A stretch of DNA of 63,803 nt, from positions 1 to 63,803 of the forward strand of contig CAWARM010000009.1 in NCBI GenBank assembly GCA_963784425.1, written 5' to 3'. Positions 16,519 to 25,975 of the stretch are shown here, one piece after another; within the stretch, counting starts at the first letter, position 1, and the number at the start of each line of letters is the position of its first letter. The position numbers and the translations under genes are program-made. The stretch comes from SHZL01 sp963784425. GTDB lineage: Bacteria > Pseudomonadota > Gammaproteobacteria > Xanthomonadales > SZUA-36. The notes under the pieces were generated by a model, which searched no databases, had not been told where the DNA came from, and saw only the letters and a list, made by a program, of their open reading frames with translations.

Positions 16519-18045
16519 CTAAAGATCATGGCCAGAGTACGAGCAGTTGAATGATTTGTTGCATAGTGGAAAATCCGCCACGATGTTGCCTTCGATTGCG
16601 GCCTCAAGCAGAGGCCACTGGAACCACGACGGATCGCGCAGATGACAGCGCGCGACCGTTCCCCCCTCGTCCATCCTCACCCAGGCGAGGATGTCGCCCC
16701 GAAAGCCCTCAACCAGGGCAATGCCTTCACCCGCCTGCTGCGGCAGTTGGACGCATGACGGGCCATCCGGCAGCAGGGTGAGAATCTGCTCAATCATCGA
16801 CAGGCTCTGCTCAACTTCGAGGATGCGAATCCATACGCGGGAATTTACATCTCCATCCTCACGCACCGGCACTACGAAATCGAGGTCCTGGTATGGCGGG
16901 TATCCGGGCAGCCGCCGGGCGTCGAAGTCGCGCCCGGAACCCCGGCCCACATAACCGCCGGCACCATATTGGCGCGCCAGCGCCGGCTTGAGGAAGCCGG
17001 TTGTAACCATGCGGTTCTGCAAGGAAGCGGTATTGTCATAGAGCTTGACCAGGGTAGGGAAGCGCTGGCGAATGTTGCCCAGCAAGCTGCCCAATGCGGC
17101 TATTCCATCGGGTCCAGGTTCGGCCTTCACCCCGCCTGGCATAACGCAGTCCATCATCAGCCGGTGGCCAAAACAGCTGCAGGACGCCCGCAGGACGCGT
17201 TCACGTAAAACACCGCAGTGCGCATGGATCAGCGCAAAGGAGGCATCGTTGCAGATGGCGCCAATGTCGCCAAAGTGGTTGGCCAGCCGCTCAAGTTCGG
17301 CCATCAAGGCACGCAGGTAATGTGCGCGCGGTGGCGCTTCTGCGCCGAGCGCGGCTTCCACGGCACGCGAAAATGCCACGGCATAGGCGACCGTGCTGTC
17401 GCCGGAGGTCCGCCCGGCGAGCCTCGTGGCACGTTCAAGGTCGGCTCCAACCAGCAGGCCATCAATACCTTTATGCACATATCCGAGGCGCTCTTCCAGG
17501 CGCACGACGGTTTCGCCATTGGCGGTGAAGCGGAAATGGCCGGGTTCAATAATCCCCGCATGTACGGGGCCCACGGGGATCTGGTGCAGGCCTTCGCCTT
17601 CCGAGGAAAGAAAGGGGTAGGGCGCACCATCGCCGGGAGGGGTCTCAACGCGGTCGCCCAGCGGCGCACCCACACCCCAACGGCCGTGATTCAGCCACGG
17701 TCTTGGATCTGGCAAGCCAGTGGGTACCAGGCCAAAGAGATCGTGAATGGTGCGCTCAAGCCGCATGGCGGGGGCATGGGCGCTGGCAATGGACGGAAAC
17801 TGGCCATCGGCGCAGTCCAGGCTGATAACGCCAATCTCCCCGGCGCCAATCTCCCCAGTATTCTCGTCGAGCAACGCCGCGTGGACAAAGTCCGGTTCGC
17901 CCCAGAATCCCAGTAACGTGTAGTGATTTTCAGCCATCTGAGCTGCGGCCAATGCCCAGGCTTCAGTATCAACTATAACCCTGGGCCATGGCCGGTGCTC
18001 ACGGATTCGTCGTCCTTTACTGATCAAGTCGCTTAGAGATGTCAT
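16519..18045 (-). CDS. hyfG: NuoCD/HyfG-like large subunit lacking the NiFe cysteines
   Basis: The 508-residue protein fuses an N-terminal NuoC-like domain (about 1-120) to a NuoD/hydrogenase-large-subunit domain (about 155-508: QIPVGPVHAGIIEPGHFRF, ERLGYVHKGID). Active hydrogenases have a CxxC pair at the first site (RICGIC in the family). Here residues 212-218 read RTSGDST, with no cysteine. The C-terminus ends PLCNKSFNCSYSGHDL, where Cys495 and Cys501 are spaced CX5C rather than CxxC. A NiFe centre is therefore not expected, which places the complex with the hydrogenase-related (Ehr) relatives of complex I. What it oxidises or reduces is unknown. Confidence 0.88.
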   Translation of the reverse strand: MTSLSDLISKGRRIREHRPWPRVIVDTEAWALAAAQMAENHYTLLGFWGEPDFVHAALLDENTGEIGAGEIGVISLDCADGQFPSIASAHAPAMRLERTIHDLFGLVPTGLPDPRPWLNHGRWGVGAPLGDRVETPPGDGAPYPFLSSEGEGLHQIPVGPVHAGIIEPGHFRFTANGETVVRLEERLGYVHKGIDGLLVGADLERATRLAGRTSGDSTVAYAVAFSRAVEAALGAEAPPRAHYLRALMAELERLANHFGDIGAICNDASFALIHAHCGVLRERVLRASCSCFGHRLMMDCVMPGGVKAEPGPDGIAALGSLLGNIRQRFPTLVKLYDNTASLQNRMVTTGFLKPALARQYGAGGYVGRGSGRDFDARRLPGYPPYQDLDFVVPVREDGDVNSRVWIRILEVEQSLSMIEQILTLLPDGPSCVQLPQQAGEGIALVEGFRGDILAWVRMDEGGTVARCHLRDPSWFQWPLLEAAIEGNIVADFPLCNKSFNCSYSGHDL

Positions 18046-18060
18046 GTTGTATTTCCCGCC

Positions 18061-19512
18061 TCAACCAAGGATCCGGGCGATATGCTGAAACCAAGTGACT
18101 ACCAGCGGGGGTAGCCAGATCCCGGCGACCAGCACCAGCGCAAGATGAGCAAAGATGGGAACCGAAGTTGCCTTCACCGGGGTCGTGCTGCCGCTGGGCT
18201 CACCGAAGGCAATGCCGCCCACGCGCAGGAACAAGGCCCCGAAAGCGATCAGCAAACCAAACACGAGTGGGATCGCCAATAGCGGCTGATGCGAAAATGT
18301 CGAGCTGACAATCAAAAATTCGCTCATGAAAATACCGAACGGCGGCAGGCCGGCGATCGCGACAACACCGGCGACCAGCGACCAGCCGAGCCAGGGATGG
18401 GTCACGGTGAGGCCGCGAATGTCCGCGATCTGCTGTGTGCCTTTGACCTGGGCAATATGGCCGACGGTAAAAAAAATCGCGGACTTGGTCAGGCTGTGCA
18501 TGGTCATGTGCAGCAGACCGGCAAAATTAGCCAGTGGGCCACCCATTCCAAAGGCAAACACGATGATACCCATATGCTCAATTGAGGAATACGCGAACAG
18601 GCGTTTGATGTCGCGCCGGCGGTACAGCATGAAAGCGGCAAAGATCAGCGAGGTCAGGCCCAGCACTACCATGAGGGGACCCGGTGCAATCGCTTGTGGA
18701 TTGGCTGCCAGCAGCAACTTGAAACGCAGCAGGGCATACAGCGCAACATTAAGCAGCAGGCCCGAGAGCACGGCGGAGATAGGGGTTGGACCCTCCGCAT
18801 GGGCATCCGGTAACCAGGCATGCATAGGCACCAGGCCGACCTTGGTGCCGTAACCCAGTAACAGAAAAACGAATGCCACGTTGAGCAAAGCCGGATCGAA
18901 GGCGCCCACGCGCTGGATGAGCACGGTCCAGTTCATGGCATCAAGCCCTTCACCGACCACTGGCAGCGCAGCCATGTAGACCAGGATCGTGCCGAACAAC
19001 GCCAGCGCGATGCCAACACTGCCGAGGATAAAATACTTCCAGGCAGCCTCCAGGGCAGCATGCGTGCGGTACATGCCCACCATGAGCACTGTGGTGAGGG
19101 TGGCCAGTTCAATCGACACCCACATCAGCCCTATGTTGTTTGCCATCAGGGCCATGTTCATGCCGAACATGAGGAGCTGGAAGGTGGCGTGGTAGAAGCG
19201 CAAGTGCGCCGGGGCAAGGCGGCCGGTCTCAAGTTCGTGGCCAATGTAGCTGGCGCTGAAAACGCTGGTGGTGAAGCCGACCAGGGTATTGAGGACAATG
19301 AACACAATATTGAGGTCATCAACCACTACATACTGTCCGGGCGCGGGCCGGTCTATGAAAAACAGCGATGAGGCCGCGAGGAACGTGCAAAAAGTCGCAA
19401 GCACATTCAAGCGCGCGGTCAGGCGATAGTTCGGTAGTAAGCCCAATACGACTGACGCCGCAAGTGGAATGAGCAGGATGGCCGTCACGGAATCAATCGG
19501 TAAAGTATTCAA
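18061..19512 (-). CDS. hyfF: HyfF/NuoN-like proton-translocating membrane subunit
   Basis: The 483-residue membrane protein has about fourteen helices and belongs to the NuoL/M/N antiporter-like family. It contains ANNIGLMWVSIELATLTTVL with the conserved helix-5 glutamate, YGTKVGLVPMHAWLPDAHAEGP with its lysine, and YSSIEHMGIIVFAFGMG. In the HyfF/HycC group this subunit is one of the ion pumps of the membrane arm. The start is a TTG that overlaps the stop codon of the HyfE-like gene (TTGA), showing tight coupling. Confidence 0.88.
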   Translation of the reverse strand: MNTLPIDSVTAILLIPLAASVVLGLLPNYRLTARLNVLATFCTFLAASSLFFIDRPAPGQYVVVDDLNIVFIVLNTLVGFTTSVFSASYIGHELETGRLAPAHLRFYHATFQLLMFGMNMALMANNIGLMWVSIELATLTTVLMVGMYRTHAALEAAWKYFILGSVGIALALFGTILVYMAALPVVGEGLDAMNWTVLIQRVGAFDPALLNVAFVFLLLGYGTKVGLVPMHAWLPDAHAEGPTPISAVLSGLLLNVALYALLRFKLLLAANPQAIAPGPLMVVLGLTSLIFAAFMLYRRRDIKRLFAYSSIEHMGIIVFAFGMGGPLANFAGLLHMTMHSLTKSAIFFTVGHIAQVKGTQQIADIRGLTVTHPWLGWSLVAGVVAIAGLPPFGIFMSEFLIVSSTFSHQPLLAIPLVFGLLIAFGALFLRVGGIAFGEPSGSTTPVKATSVPIFAHLALVLVAGIWLPPLVVTWFQHIARILG

Positions 19513-20171
19513 TCCCGGTCCCCGCGAAAACGGTCAAGAGCCTGGCTGTCCACCGTGTCGAAGCGCTCACGTATGCGAAACAGGAAGATGCCAATGACGA
19601 TGAAGGCGATCAGGATCGAAAAGGCAACGCTGATCTCCACCACCAGTGGCATGCCTTTGGCTCCCGTTGCGGCGAGCACCAGGCCGTTTTCCAGCGACAT
19701 GAATCCCACCACCTGGCTGACTGCATTGCGGCGCGTGATCATCATCAACAGGCCAAGCAGAACAACGGATAATGCAAACGCGAGGTCTTCGCGCGCCAGG
19801 GCATCAGCAGCAGCAGTGACCTTGAGCATCACCACCATGGACAATGCGACCAGCCCTATCCCGGCAATCATTGTGGCACTGACGCCAACCACGGTCTCGA
19901 TCTCGCGATGGATACCCAGGCGCTGAATGATCCTGTGCAGCACCACCGGGATGAAGATGGCCTTGAAGATCAGCGCAATGCCGGCCGTGACGTAAAGATG
20001 GGGTGCGTCCTGGATGAAGGCTTGCCAGGCCACGGAAAGCGCAAGCACGAACGCCTGCAGTGCGAAGGTATTGAGCAGCGCATACAGGCGGTCCTGGTAT
20101 AGCAGCATGAAACTTACCAGCACCAGCCCGCCGGCCAGGAAATGCGCAATGTCAAATACCAGGGGATGCAT
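19509..20171 (-). CDS. hyfE: HyfE-like membrane subunit (NuoK-related)
   Basis: The 220-residue product has about seven hydrophobic helices. Its C-terminal half carries the NuoK-like segment VVGFMSLENGLVLAATGAKG, with the glutamate used in proton transfer. Its length matches HyfE of hydrogenase-4 rather than the shorter NuoK (about 100 residues). The gene begins at an ATG 15 bases past the HyfC-like stop and overlaps the next gene. In the family, HyfE links the HyfB and HyfF antiporter-like subunits. Confidence 0.85.
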   Translation of the reverse strand: MHPLVFDIAHFLAGGLVLVSFMLLYQDRLYALLNTFALQAFVLALSVAWQAFIQDAPHLYVTAGIALIFKAIFIPVVLHRIIQRLGIHREIETVVGVSATMIAGIGLVALSMVVMLKVTAAADALAREDLAFALSVVLLGLLMMITRRNAVSQVVGFMSLENGLVLAATGAKGMPLVVEISVAFSILIAFIVIGIFLFRIRERFDTVDSQALDRFRGDRD

Positions 20172-20185
20172 TTACTGTCCTCTCA

Positions 20186-21142
20186 CTATAGGCTGCGCGA
20201 TACAAACAGGAGCAGGGCGGCGAGGAAGCCCAGCATCAGGGCGGCGCTCAGAAATTCGGAAACACGGAAGACACGCATTTTGGCGACCGTGGTCTCAAAC
20301 AGCGCCAGCAGGTACCCGGCGATGGCAAGTTTCGCCAGGTAAGCGAGCACGCCAATGGCGTATGCTGCCAACCCCGCCTCTGATCTGGCCAGGCCCCAGG
20401 ATGCGAATACGCTGGCAATGAGGGACGCATAAAGCAGCAGCTTCAGGGATGCAGCGAACTCGATCATGGCGAGATGGCGCCCCGAATATTCCAGCACCAT
20501 GGCTTCGTGGATCATGGTGAGCTCCAAATGTGTCGCCGGGTTGTCCACCGGAATGCGCGAATTTTCCGCAATTGCGACCATGACCAACGCAACCAGGGCC
20601 AGTGCCAGCGATACGCGCAGTCCCACATTGGGAGAAGCCATGAATGCAGCCACGGTGGACAGCTGGGTAGAGCCGGCGACCAATGCAAGCGTAAAAACAA
20701 CCAGCAGCATGGCCGGTTCAGCCAGTGAAGCGATCATGACCTCGCGGCTGGAACCGATGCCCCCAAAGCTGGTTCCCACATCCATGCCGGCAAGAGCCAG
20801 AAAAAAACGTGCGCTCCCCAGCAGTGCAATCAAGGCGATGAGGTCGGCCGTCCAGCTGAACATCAGTCCTATGGCAAAGGTTGGGACCAGCGCAGCCGCG
20901 ACCCAGGTAGTAGCAAAGACCAGGTAAGGCGTGACGCGGAATAACCATGAAGCGTTCTCAGCCAGCACGACTTCCTTGCGCATCAGGCGTAACAGATCGC
21001 GATAAGGCTGGAATACTGAAGCGCCCCGTCGTCGCACCAATCGCGATTTCATCTTGCGCACATAGCCGGTAAACAAGGGCGCGAGCAGAAGCACCACAGC
21101 CATCTGTGCCCCTTGCACGAAAAGGCTGTGAATCATGTCCAT
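20186..21142 (-). CDS. hyfC: HyfC/NuoH-like membrane subunit
   Basis: The 318-residue protein has about eight helices and belongs to the NuoH/HycD family, which forms the joint between the Fe-S peripheral arm and the membrane arm. Motifs include SVFQPYRDLLRLMRKE on the cytoplasmic loop, ENSRIPVDNPATHLELTMIHEAMVLE split over a loop and helix with conserved acidic residues, and SGRHLAMIEFA. The ATG at 21142 lies inside the end of the HyfB-like reading frame (stop at 21133), as expected for a coupled operon. Confidence 0.88.
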   Translation of the reverse strand: MDMIHSLFVQGAQMAVVLLLAPLFTGYVRKMKSRLVRRRGASVFQPYRDLLRLMRKEVVLAENASWLFRVTPYLVFATTWVAAALVPTFAIGLMFSWTADLIALIALLGSARFFLALAGMDVGTSFGGIGSSREVMIASLAEPAMLLVVFTLALVAGSTQLSTVAAFMASPNVGLRVSLALALVALVMVAIAENSRIPVDNPATHLELTMIHEAMVLEYSGRHLAMIEFAASLKLLLYASLIASVFASWGLARSEAGLAAYAIGVLAYLAKLAIAGYLLALFETTVAKMRVFRVSEFLSAALMLGFLAALLLFVSRSL

Positions 21143-23149
21143 AGGGTCAGCAGCAAGAGCAGGGTGATCAAGGTAAAGAAAACGAAACTCAGGTAGCGCC
21201 GTATGGTCTGGAATTGCAGGAAATTAAGTCGGTCCGCGGCAGAATTCACCGCTGCAGCGATCGGCACGTAAATTGTGTCCCAGGCGAGGTCCTTCAACGT
21301 GACCTTCATCCGCGCCGGCTCAAGGTCGCCCGGGAGAGGCATCTCCACCTGCTCGCGTGCGCGAAACAGCCATGGTTCCAAAGACTCGTCGTATGGGCTG
21401 CGCGAAACTGCTCGCCGTGTACTGGGTGTCGGGGCGTGAATTCGGGAAACCGCAATCCCAGGCCGGCGCCCGGCGCAGCGCATGCGAAGCAAAACGGTGT
21501 ATGACAAATGCCGCGAGCGATGCTGAAAAGGCGATAAAGACAAGAACGAGAATGCCGTTATACGAGCTGCGGCTTTCGGCAATCGGGACAATGGACAACC
21601 AGGATACGCTGGATTGAATCGGCATACGGTCGTTCAACAGGGCGAGTGTTACCGGCGACAAGCTGTCCATGACGTAGCCCGGCAGCACGCCGGTTGCCAG
21701 ACAGAGTGCCGCAAAGAGAAACATGGCAGCAAGTGAGAAGCGGTCGACCTCTGCTGCCTGCGTTGCCGCAGAGGTGCGCGGCCGCCCCAGGAACGTAATC
21801 CCGAAGGCTCGCACAAAACAAGCAGCAGCAAGGGCCGCGGACAAGGCCAGCAAAGCGCCAACAGCCGGCACCATGATCTTCAGGCCCCACTGGGGAAGTT
21901 GCGGGCTTTGCAGGACGGCCTGGAACGTGAGCCATTCAGAAACGAAACCATTCAGGGGTGGCAGCGCTGAAATCGCGACGGAGCCCACCAGGAACGCGAA
22001 GCTCGTATACGGCATGCGGTGAATCAGCCCGCCCAGGAGCCCGATATTGCGCTGGCCGGTTGCGTTCAGCACGGCGCCGGCGGCAAAGAACAAGGTACTC
22101 TTGAACAGGCAATGATTAAGAACGTGAAACAAGGCCGCAGTCAGGGCCAGCGCGGCAGCCCAGGCCATGCCGTTCGCCTGGAACGCCAGCGCAAGCCCAA
22201 GGCCAATAAAAATAATGCCGATGTTTTCCACCGTAGAATAGGCCAGCAAGCGTTTCAGATCATCCTGCATCAGTGCATAAAGCACGCCGAGCACGGCAGT
22301 GAGACCTCCCAGCGCGAGGACCACCATGCTGGCCCACCAGGTGGGCTCTCCCACCAGGTCGAAAATGATGCGAATAAAGCCGTACACCGCGACCTTGGTC
22401 ATCACGCCGCTCATCAATGCAGACACATGGCTGGGAGCCGCCGGATGGGCCAGGGGCAGCCAGACATGCAGTGGCACGAGCCCGGCTTTTGAACCAGCGC
22501 CAAAAAGAACCAGGGTCAGGGTTAAAGCCTGCAGGGTGGTGGAATGCTCCGCGACCCGCATGGCCGCAAAATCATAGGCGCCCGCGGGCCCCGCGAGCAG
22601 GCCAAAAGCCAGCAACAGGGACAAGGTACCGAAGCTCGCCATGACCAGGTAGATATACCCGGCGCGCACATTTTCCCTATCCTTGTGGTGCGCCATCACC
22701 AGCGCCCAGGAGGACAGCGACATGAATTCCCATGACAGCAGGAAGGTGAAGGCATCGTCGGCCAGCACCACCATATTCATACCGGCCAGAAACGCCGGAA
22801 AGAAGGGCAGGATACGGTGAGGTGCCGGCTCATGCTGGCCATAGCCTAGCCCATAAAGGCTGGCGCCCGCAGCGCCGAGATTAACCACAAACACAAAGAA
22901 CGCGGACAGCGCATCGAGACGGAAATGCGTACCCAGCCAGGGTAAACCGAGCGGAAGCGTGAGGCTCTCTGCCTGGCCGCCGTGCGTGACCAGTGCGGCT
23001 CCAGCGGTGACCAGTGCAACGCAGGAAACTACCAGGCAGAGTCCGTAGATTACCCGGGACATGTGGAATCTGCGGTTTCCCAGCGCTACAGCAAGAACCG
23101 CGCTGGCGAGCAGGGCGGCAATGCACCAGAGAATCAGCGTTATCTGCAT
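21133..23149 (-). CDS. hyfB: HyfB/NuoL-like membrane subunit, frameshifted at about 21370
   Basis: The first gene of the complex operon encodes a protein of about 670 residues from the NuoL/HyfB family: FLLSWEFMSLSSWALVMAHH, GSKAGLVPLHVWLPLAHPAAP and YSTVENIGIIFIGLGLA are the typical pump helices. The main frame reads QPIRRVFGTM and then breaks. The normal C-terminal region (FRAREQVEMPLPGDLEPAR, then an arm helix ending LLLLTLWT) continues in another frame to a stop at 21133. One extra base near 21370 explains it. The ATG at 23149 follows AGGGA; an in-frame ATG at 23170 is an alternative. The promoter should lie in the AT-rich gap shared with the cytochrome gene. Confidence 0.82.
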
Positions 23150-23327
23150 CGGGTCGATCCCTGCACCCATCAACTTGACGCCGGCGTGGGTCCAACGCTA
23201 TTTAACATAATATACATTATACGCACATCAACTCAGCTTACTTATTGCTTCTAATTGTCTCCGGTCATTGTAACAGCATGGCTGACCGGACAAACTGTAC
23301 CCAGTCAACTTCGATAAGGATCCAGCT

Positions 23328-24001
23328 ATGAAACCCACCCAAGCTACGATAAAAGTCTGGGACCCGATTGTACGGATCGGTCATTGGACCCTGGTGCTGG
23401 CATTTTTTATTGCCTACTTCACTGAAGACGATCTCATGACCCAGCACGTTTGGGCGGGCTACGTGGCCGGAGCCGTTGTCTGTTTCCGGTTGTTGTGGGG
23501 CTTTGTGGGTACCGAGCATGCGCGCTTCAAAGATTTCGTCGTTTCTCCGGCCGCTGTTTTGCAGCACGTCCGTGATCTGCGCAACAAGAGCGGCAAACGC
23601 TACATCGGTCACAACCCGATTGGCGGCGCCATGATTATTGCGCTTCTTATCAGTGTTGCCGTTACCGTGTACACCGGCGTGGCGCTGTATGCCATTGAGG
23701 ATCATGCCGGCCCGCTGGCGGCCTGGTTTGCCACGGAGTCCGCTGCCTCAGAACCGGCCGGCCAATCGGAATCTTCCGATGCCGCCGAAGAGCGCGAGCG
23801 CCAGACCAACGGCGTCGCCCAAGCCGAAGACCAGATGAAGCCGAAGATCCCCGTGAGGAATTCTGGGAAGATCTGCACGACTTTTTCGCCGACTTCACCG
23901 TGTTTCTGGTTATTTTGCACATCGCCGGCGGGCTTTTCTCCAGCTACGTTTACAAGGAGAACCTTATTCGCGCCATGTTTACCGGGCGCAAACGGCTATA
24001 A
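23328..24001 (+). CDS. Cytochrome b561-like membrane protein, frameshifted at about 23832
   Basis: The product of about 224 residues has the four-helix layout of bacterial b561 / Ni-Fe-hydrogenase b-type cytochromes. Helix I contains GHWTLVLAFFIAYF, and QHVWAGYVAG and GHNPIGGAM supply further histidines. After a shift near 23832 the other frame gives DEAEDPREEFWEDLHDFF and the last helix FLVILHIAGGLFSSYVYKEN, ending RKRL at 24001. Without the shift the tail is nonsense. The acidic insert between helices III and IV is longer than usual. The family passes electrons between quinones and periplasmic or membrane partners. It diverges from the hydrogenase-related operon with 178 bases between. Confidence 0.78.
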
Positions 24002-24084
24002 CCCTCGCAGCACCCCGGCCACTTTTTTCCCTACCCCGCTCCGGCTTACTTGCGCCATTGCTAGTGCCACTATAGTATCACTCT

Positions 24085-24342
24085 ATGCGTACAGAACTCG
24101 TTACAACACTGAAGCGGCAAGCTACCGAAATCCTGGCTGAACTCGAGCGGGATAAGCGACCCATACTCATTACTCAGCACGGACTGCCGAGTGCGTATCT
24201 TGTTGATGTTGAGAGTTATGAGTTACTGCAACAACGCATGTCGGTTCTTGAGGGCGTCGCCAGGGGCGAAATGGCCGTCGCCGAAGGCCGGTTGGTATCT
24301 CACACCCAAGCAAAGGCTCGCATGGCGAGATGGCTGAAATAG
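24085..24342 (+). CDS. Phd/YefM-family antitoxin
   Basis: The 85-residue protein has the Phd/YefM N-terminal DNA-binding fold: a helix (LVTTLKRQATEILAELERDK) followed by strands with PILITQHGLPSAYLVDVESYE. The C-terminal arm (VLEGVARGEMAVAEGRLVSH) should cover the toxin. It overlaps the following toxin gene by 13 bases. AT-rich bases just upstream (around 24060-24080, ACTATAGTATCA) are a likely self-repressed promoter. Confidence 0.85.
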   Translation: MRTELVTTLKRQATEILAELERDKRPILITQHGLPSAYLVDVESYELLQQRMSVLEGVARGEMAVAEGRLVSHTQAKARMARWLK

Positions 24343-24647
24343 TCTGGACTGAACCGGCGCTCAACGACCTGGACGCCATCGCGGATTACATTGCTTTAGA
24401 AAACCCTGCTGCGGCTTCTGAACTTGTACGGCGCGTGTTTGGCCATATCGAGCAACTTGAAGCCCACCCAGAAAGTGGCAGCAGACCTGCGGAATTGAAA
24501 AAGTCCCGCTACCGGCAGATCGTGGAACCGCCCTGCAGGGTGTTCTACCGTTACGACGGAGATCGAGTATTCGTGCTCTATGTAATGCGATCGGAACGGT
24601 TACTGCGCAAAGGTCAATTGAAGCATCGTGAGCGCAAAAAATTCTGA
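24330..24647 (+). CDS. ParE/RelE-family toxin
   Basis: The 105-residue protein has a typical ParE layout: VWTEPALNDLDAIADYIALEN, a helix with RVFGHIEQLEAHPESGSRP, and C-terminal strands with RQIVEPPCRVFYRY, VFVLYVMRSERLL. It is coupled to the Phd-like antitoxin gene by a 13-base overlap. The segment PESGSRPAELKKSRYR fits the usual conserved PxxGR region. It is a second toxin of the same superfamily in this window, but its antitoxin is of a different type. Confidence 0.87.
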   Translation: MAEIVWTEPALNDLDAIADYIALENPAAASELVRRVFGHIEQLEAHPESGSRPAELKKSRYRQIVEPPCRVFYRYDGDRVFVLYVMRSERLLRKGQLKHRERKKF

Positions 24648-25019
24648 CATTTCCTTGCGGCCCGGACGACTGAAACCGCTTGTGGCGTTCCCGCGGGAAC
24701 GCGAGTTCGAATTTACTTTAAGAATGAGAGACAAGTGCGGTGGGTTTGAAGCCTTGAGGGCTAGTGTCCACGCGTGCTGGGACGGTGCGGTCATGTTGTA
24801 CTCTAAGTGCCTTTACAAGTTGGCCGGGTAGGGAAAAAGGGCTCTGACCCCTTTTACGGGAAATCGACTAAGGCAGAAGTAAGCCGCAGCCGCCACTGAC
24901 CAGGGCCACGGTGTAAAGGCCAGCCTCCTGGAGAAACCAATAGACTCTGATCTCCTTTGGGCGTAGCGTAATGCCACGTTGGCAGATCGTCTCAAGCCAG
25001 CTCAAGCGGGAGTGCAGTA
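24648..25019. repeat. Non-coding gap with a REP-like palindrome
   Basis: No supported gene lies in these 372 bases; a 67-codon frame at 24628-24831 lacks any family features. At 24835-24855, AAAAGGG and CCCTTTT flank CTCTGAC, set inside a longer imperfect palindrome (about 24830-24860). The core resembles the GGGGTCAGAGCCC-type repeats that often accompany REP-associated tyrosine transposases in gammaproteobacteria. No transposase is present here. Confidence 0.45.
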
Positions 25020-25898
25020 ATGAAATCCAGTTTCCTGTGCTGTCCTATCCTATCCATCCTTTTGTTCTGCGCACCGTTAACTGTTCTCGCCTCGCGCGAT
25101 GTTGCCGTCCTAAAGGTAGATGTCGCGGACGGCACCTACGCCCCGGGCGATACACTTCCCATCGATATCACGATCAAGGATTATGGCGATGATGGGGGTA
25201 GAGGCTTACTTGTTTGGTATGCGTCGACCGATTCGACCATTAGCACCTCTGACACAGAACTTGGCAGCGGCTTAATTTTCAGGGACCCATCACCTCCCAA
25301 CACGACGATTATTATAAGGGTGAACCCATCGTTGCCAGCCAGCATCGCCGATGGCAGTTACTTTATTGGCGCCCGTATCGAATCCGACGACAGCAACAAT
25401 GCTAACAACACCGGGGTTGACAACACGCCGATCACCGTTAAAGCAGTGGACTCCTTCGTGATCAACAATGGCCTGAACGACACGTGGCGTAACGTAGACA
25501 CGCGGGGTCAGGGCTTTTTCATCTCCGTGTTTCCGGACATCCACAAAATGTTCGTGGGGTGGTTTACTTACGATGTTGAACGGCCACCGGCGGACGTCAC
25601 CGCCCTACTTGGCGAGCCCGGCCATCGTTGGCTCACGGCATATGGCCCGTATACCGACGACACCGCCACTTTGGATATTGAGCTTACCCAGGGGGGCGTT
25701 TTTGATTCAGGTGTTCCCGTTCCCACCCAGGGGCCCTATGGCACCATGACGGTGAAGTTTACCAGTTGCAGCGCAGGCGTAGTCACCTACGACATTCCAT
25801 CCGTGGGGGTTTCGGGCACCGTGCCGATTGAACGTGTTGCCAATGACAATGTGGCGTTATGCGAATCACTTGAGGCGCCATTGCAGCAAAACCCCTAG
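25020..25898 (+). CDS. Secreted protein: CARDB-like domain plus GQGF/GWFTYD C-terminal domain
   Basis: The 292-residue exported protein has a signal peptide (residues 1-24). Residues about 25-140 look like a CARDB-type adhesion fold (VAVLKVDVADGTYAPGDTLP, then DGSYFIGARIESDD). Residues 150-292 form the shared C-terminal domain: NDTWRNVDTRGQGFFISVF, MFVGWFTYD, GEPGHRWLTAYGPY, DTATLDIELTQGG, YGTMTVKFTSC. That domain is nearly identical to the tail of the next gene and related to the protein at 11618. The ribosome-binding site GGGAG precedes the ATG. The role is unknown; it is probably cell-surface or matrix associated. Confidence 0.72.
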   Translation: MKSSFLCCPILSILLFCAPLTVLASRDVAVLKVDVADGTYAPGDTLPIDITIKDYGDDGGRGLLVWYASTDSTISTSDTELGSGLIFRDPSPPNTTIIIRVNPSLPASIADGSYFIGARIESDDSNNANNTGVDNTPITVKAVDSFVINNGLNDTWRNVDTRGQGFFISVFPDIHKMFVGWFTYDVERPPADVTALLGEPGHRWLTAYGPYTDDTATLDIELTQGGVFDSGVPVPTQGPYGTMTVKFTSCSAGVVTYDIPSVGVSGTVPIERVANDNVALCESLEAPLQQNP

Positions 25899-25975
25899 AT
25901 ATTCCGCCTCGATAACGCGCAAGGCGAAGGGCCGCTTAGGGTCGAAAGTGTCCATTTACAGCCCAGTCAGTCCAG

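Noticed and set aside
15893..23149. Functional NiFe hydrogenase or formate hydrogenlyase
   Set aside because: The large subunit lacks the cysteine pairs for the metal centre, and no formate dehydrogenase or maturation genes are present in the window.
24628..24831. Possible 67-codon gene after the second toxin
   Set aside because: It overlaps the toxin end, has no ribosome-binding site and no recognisable features.
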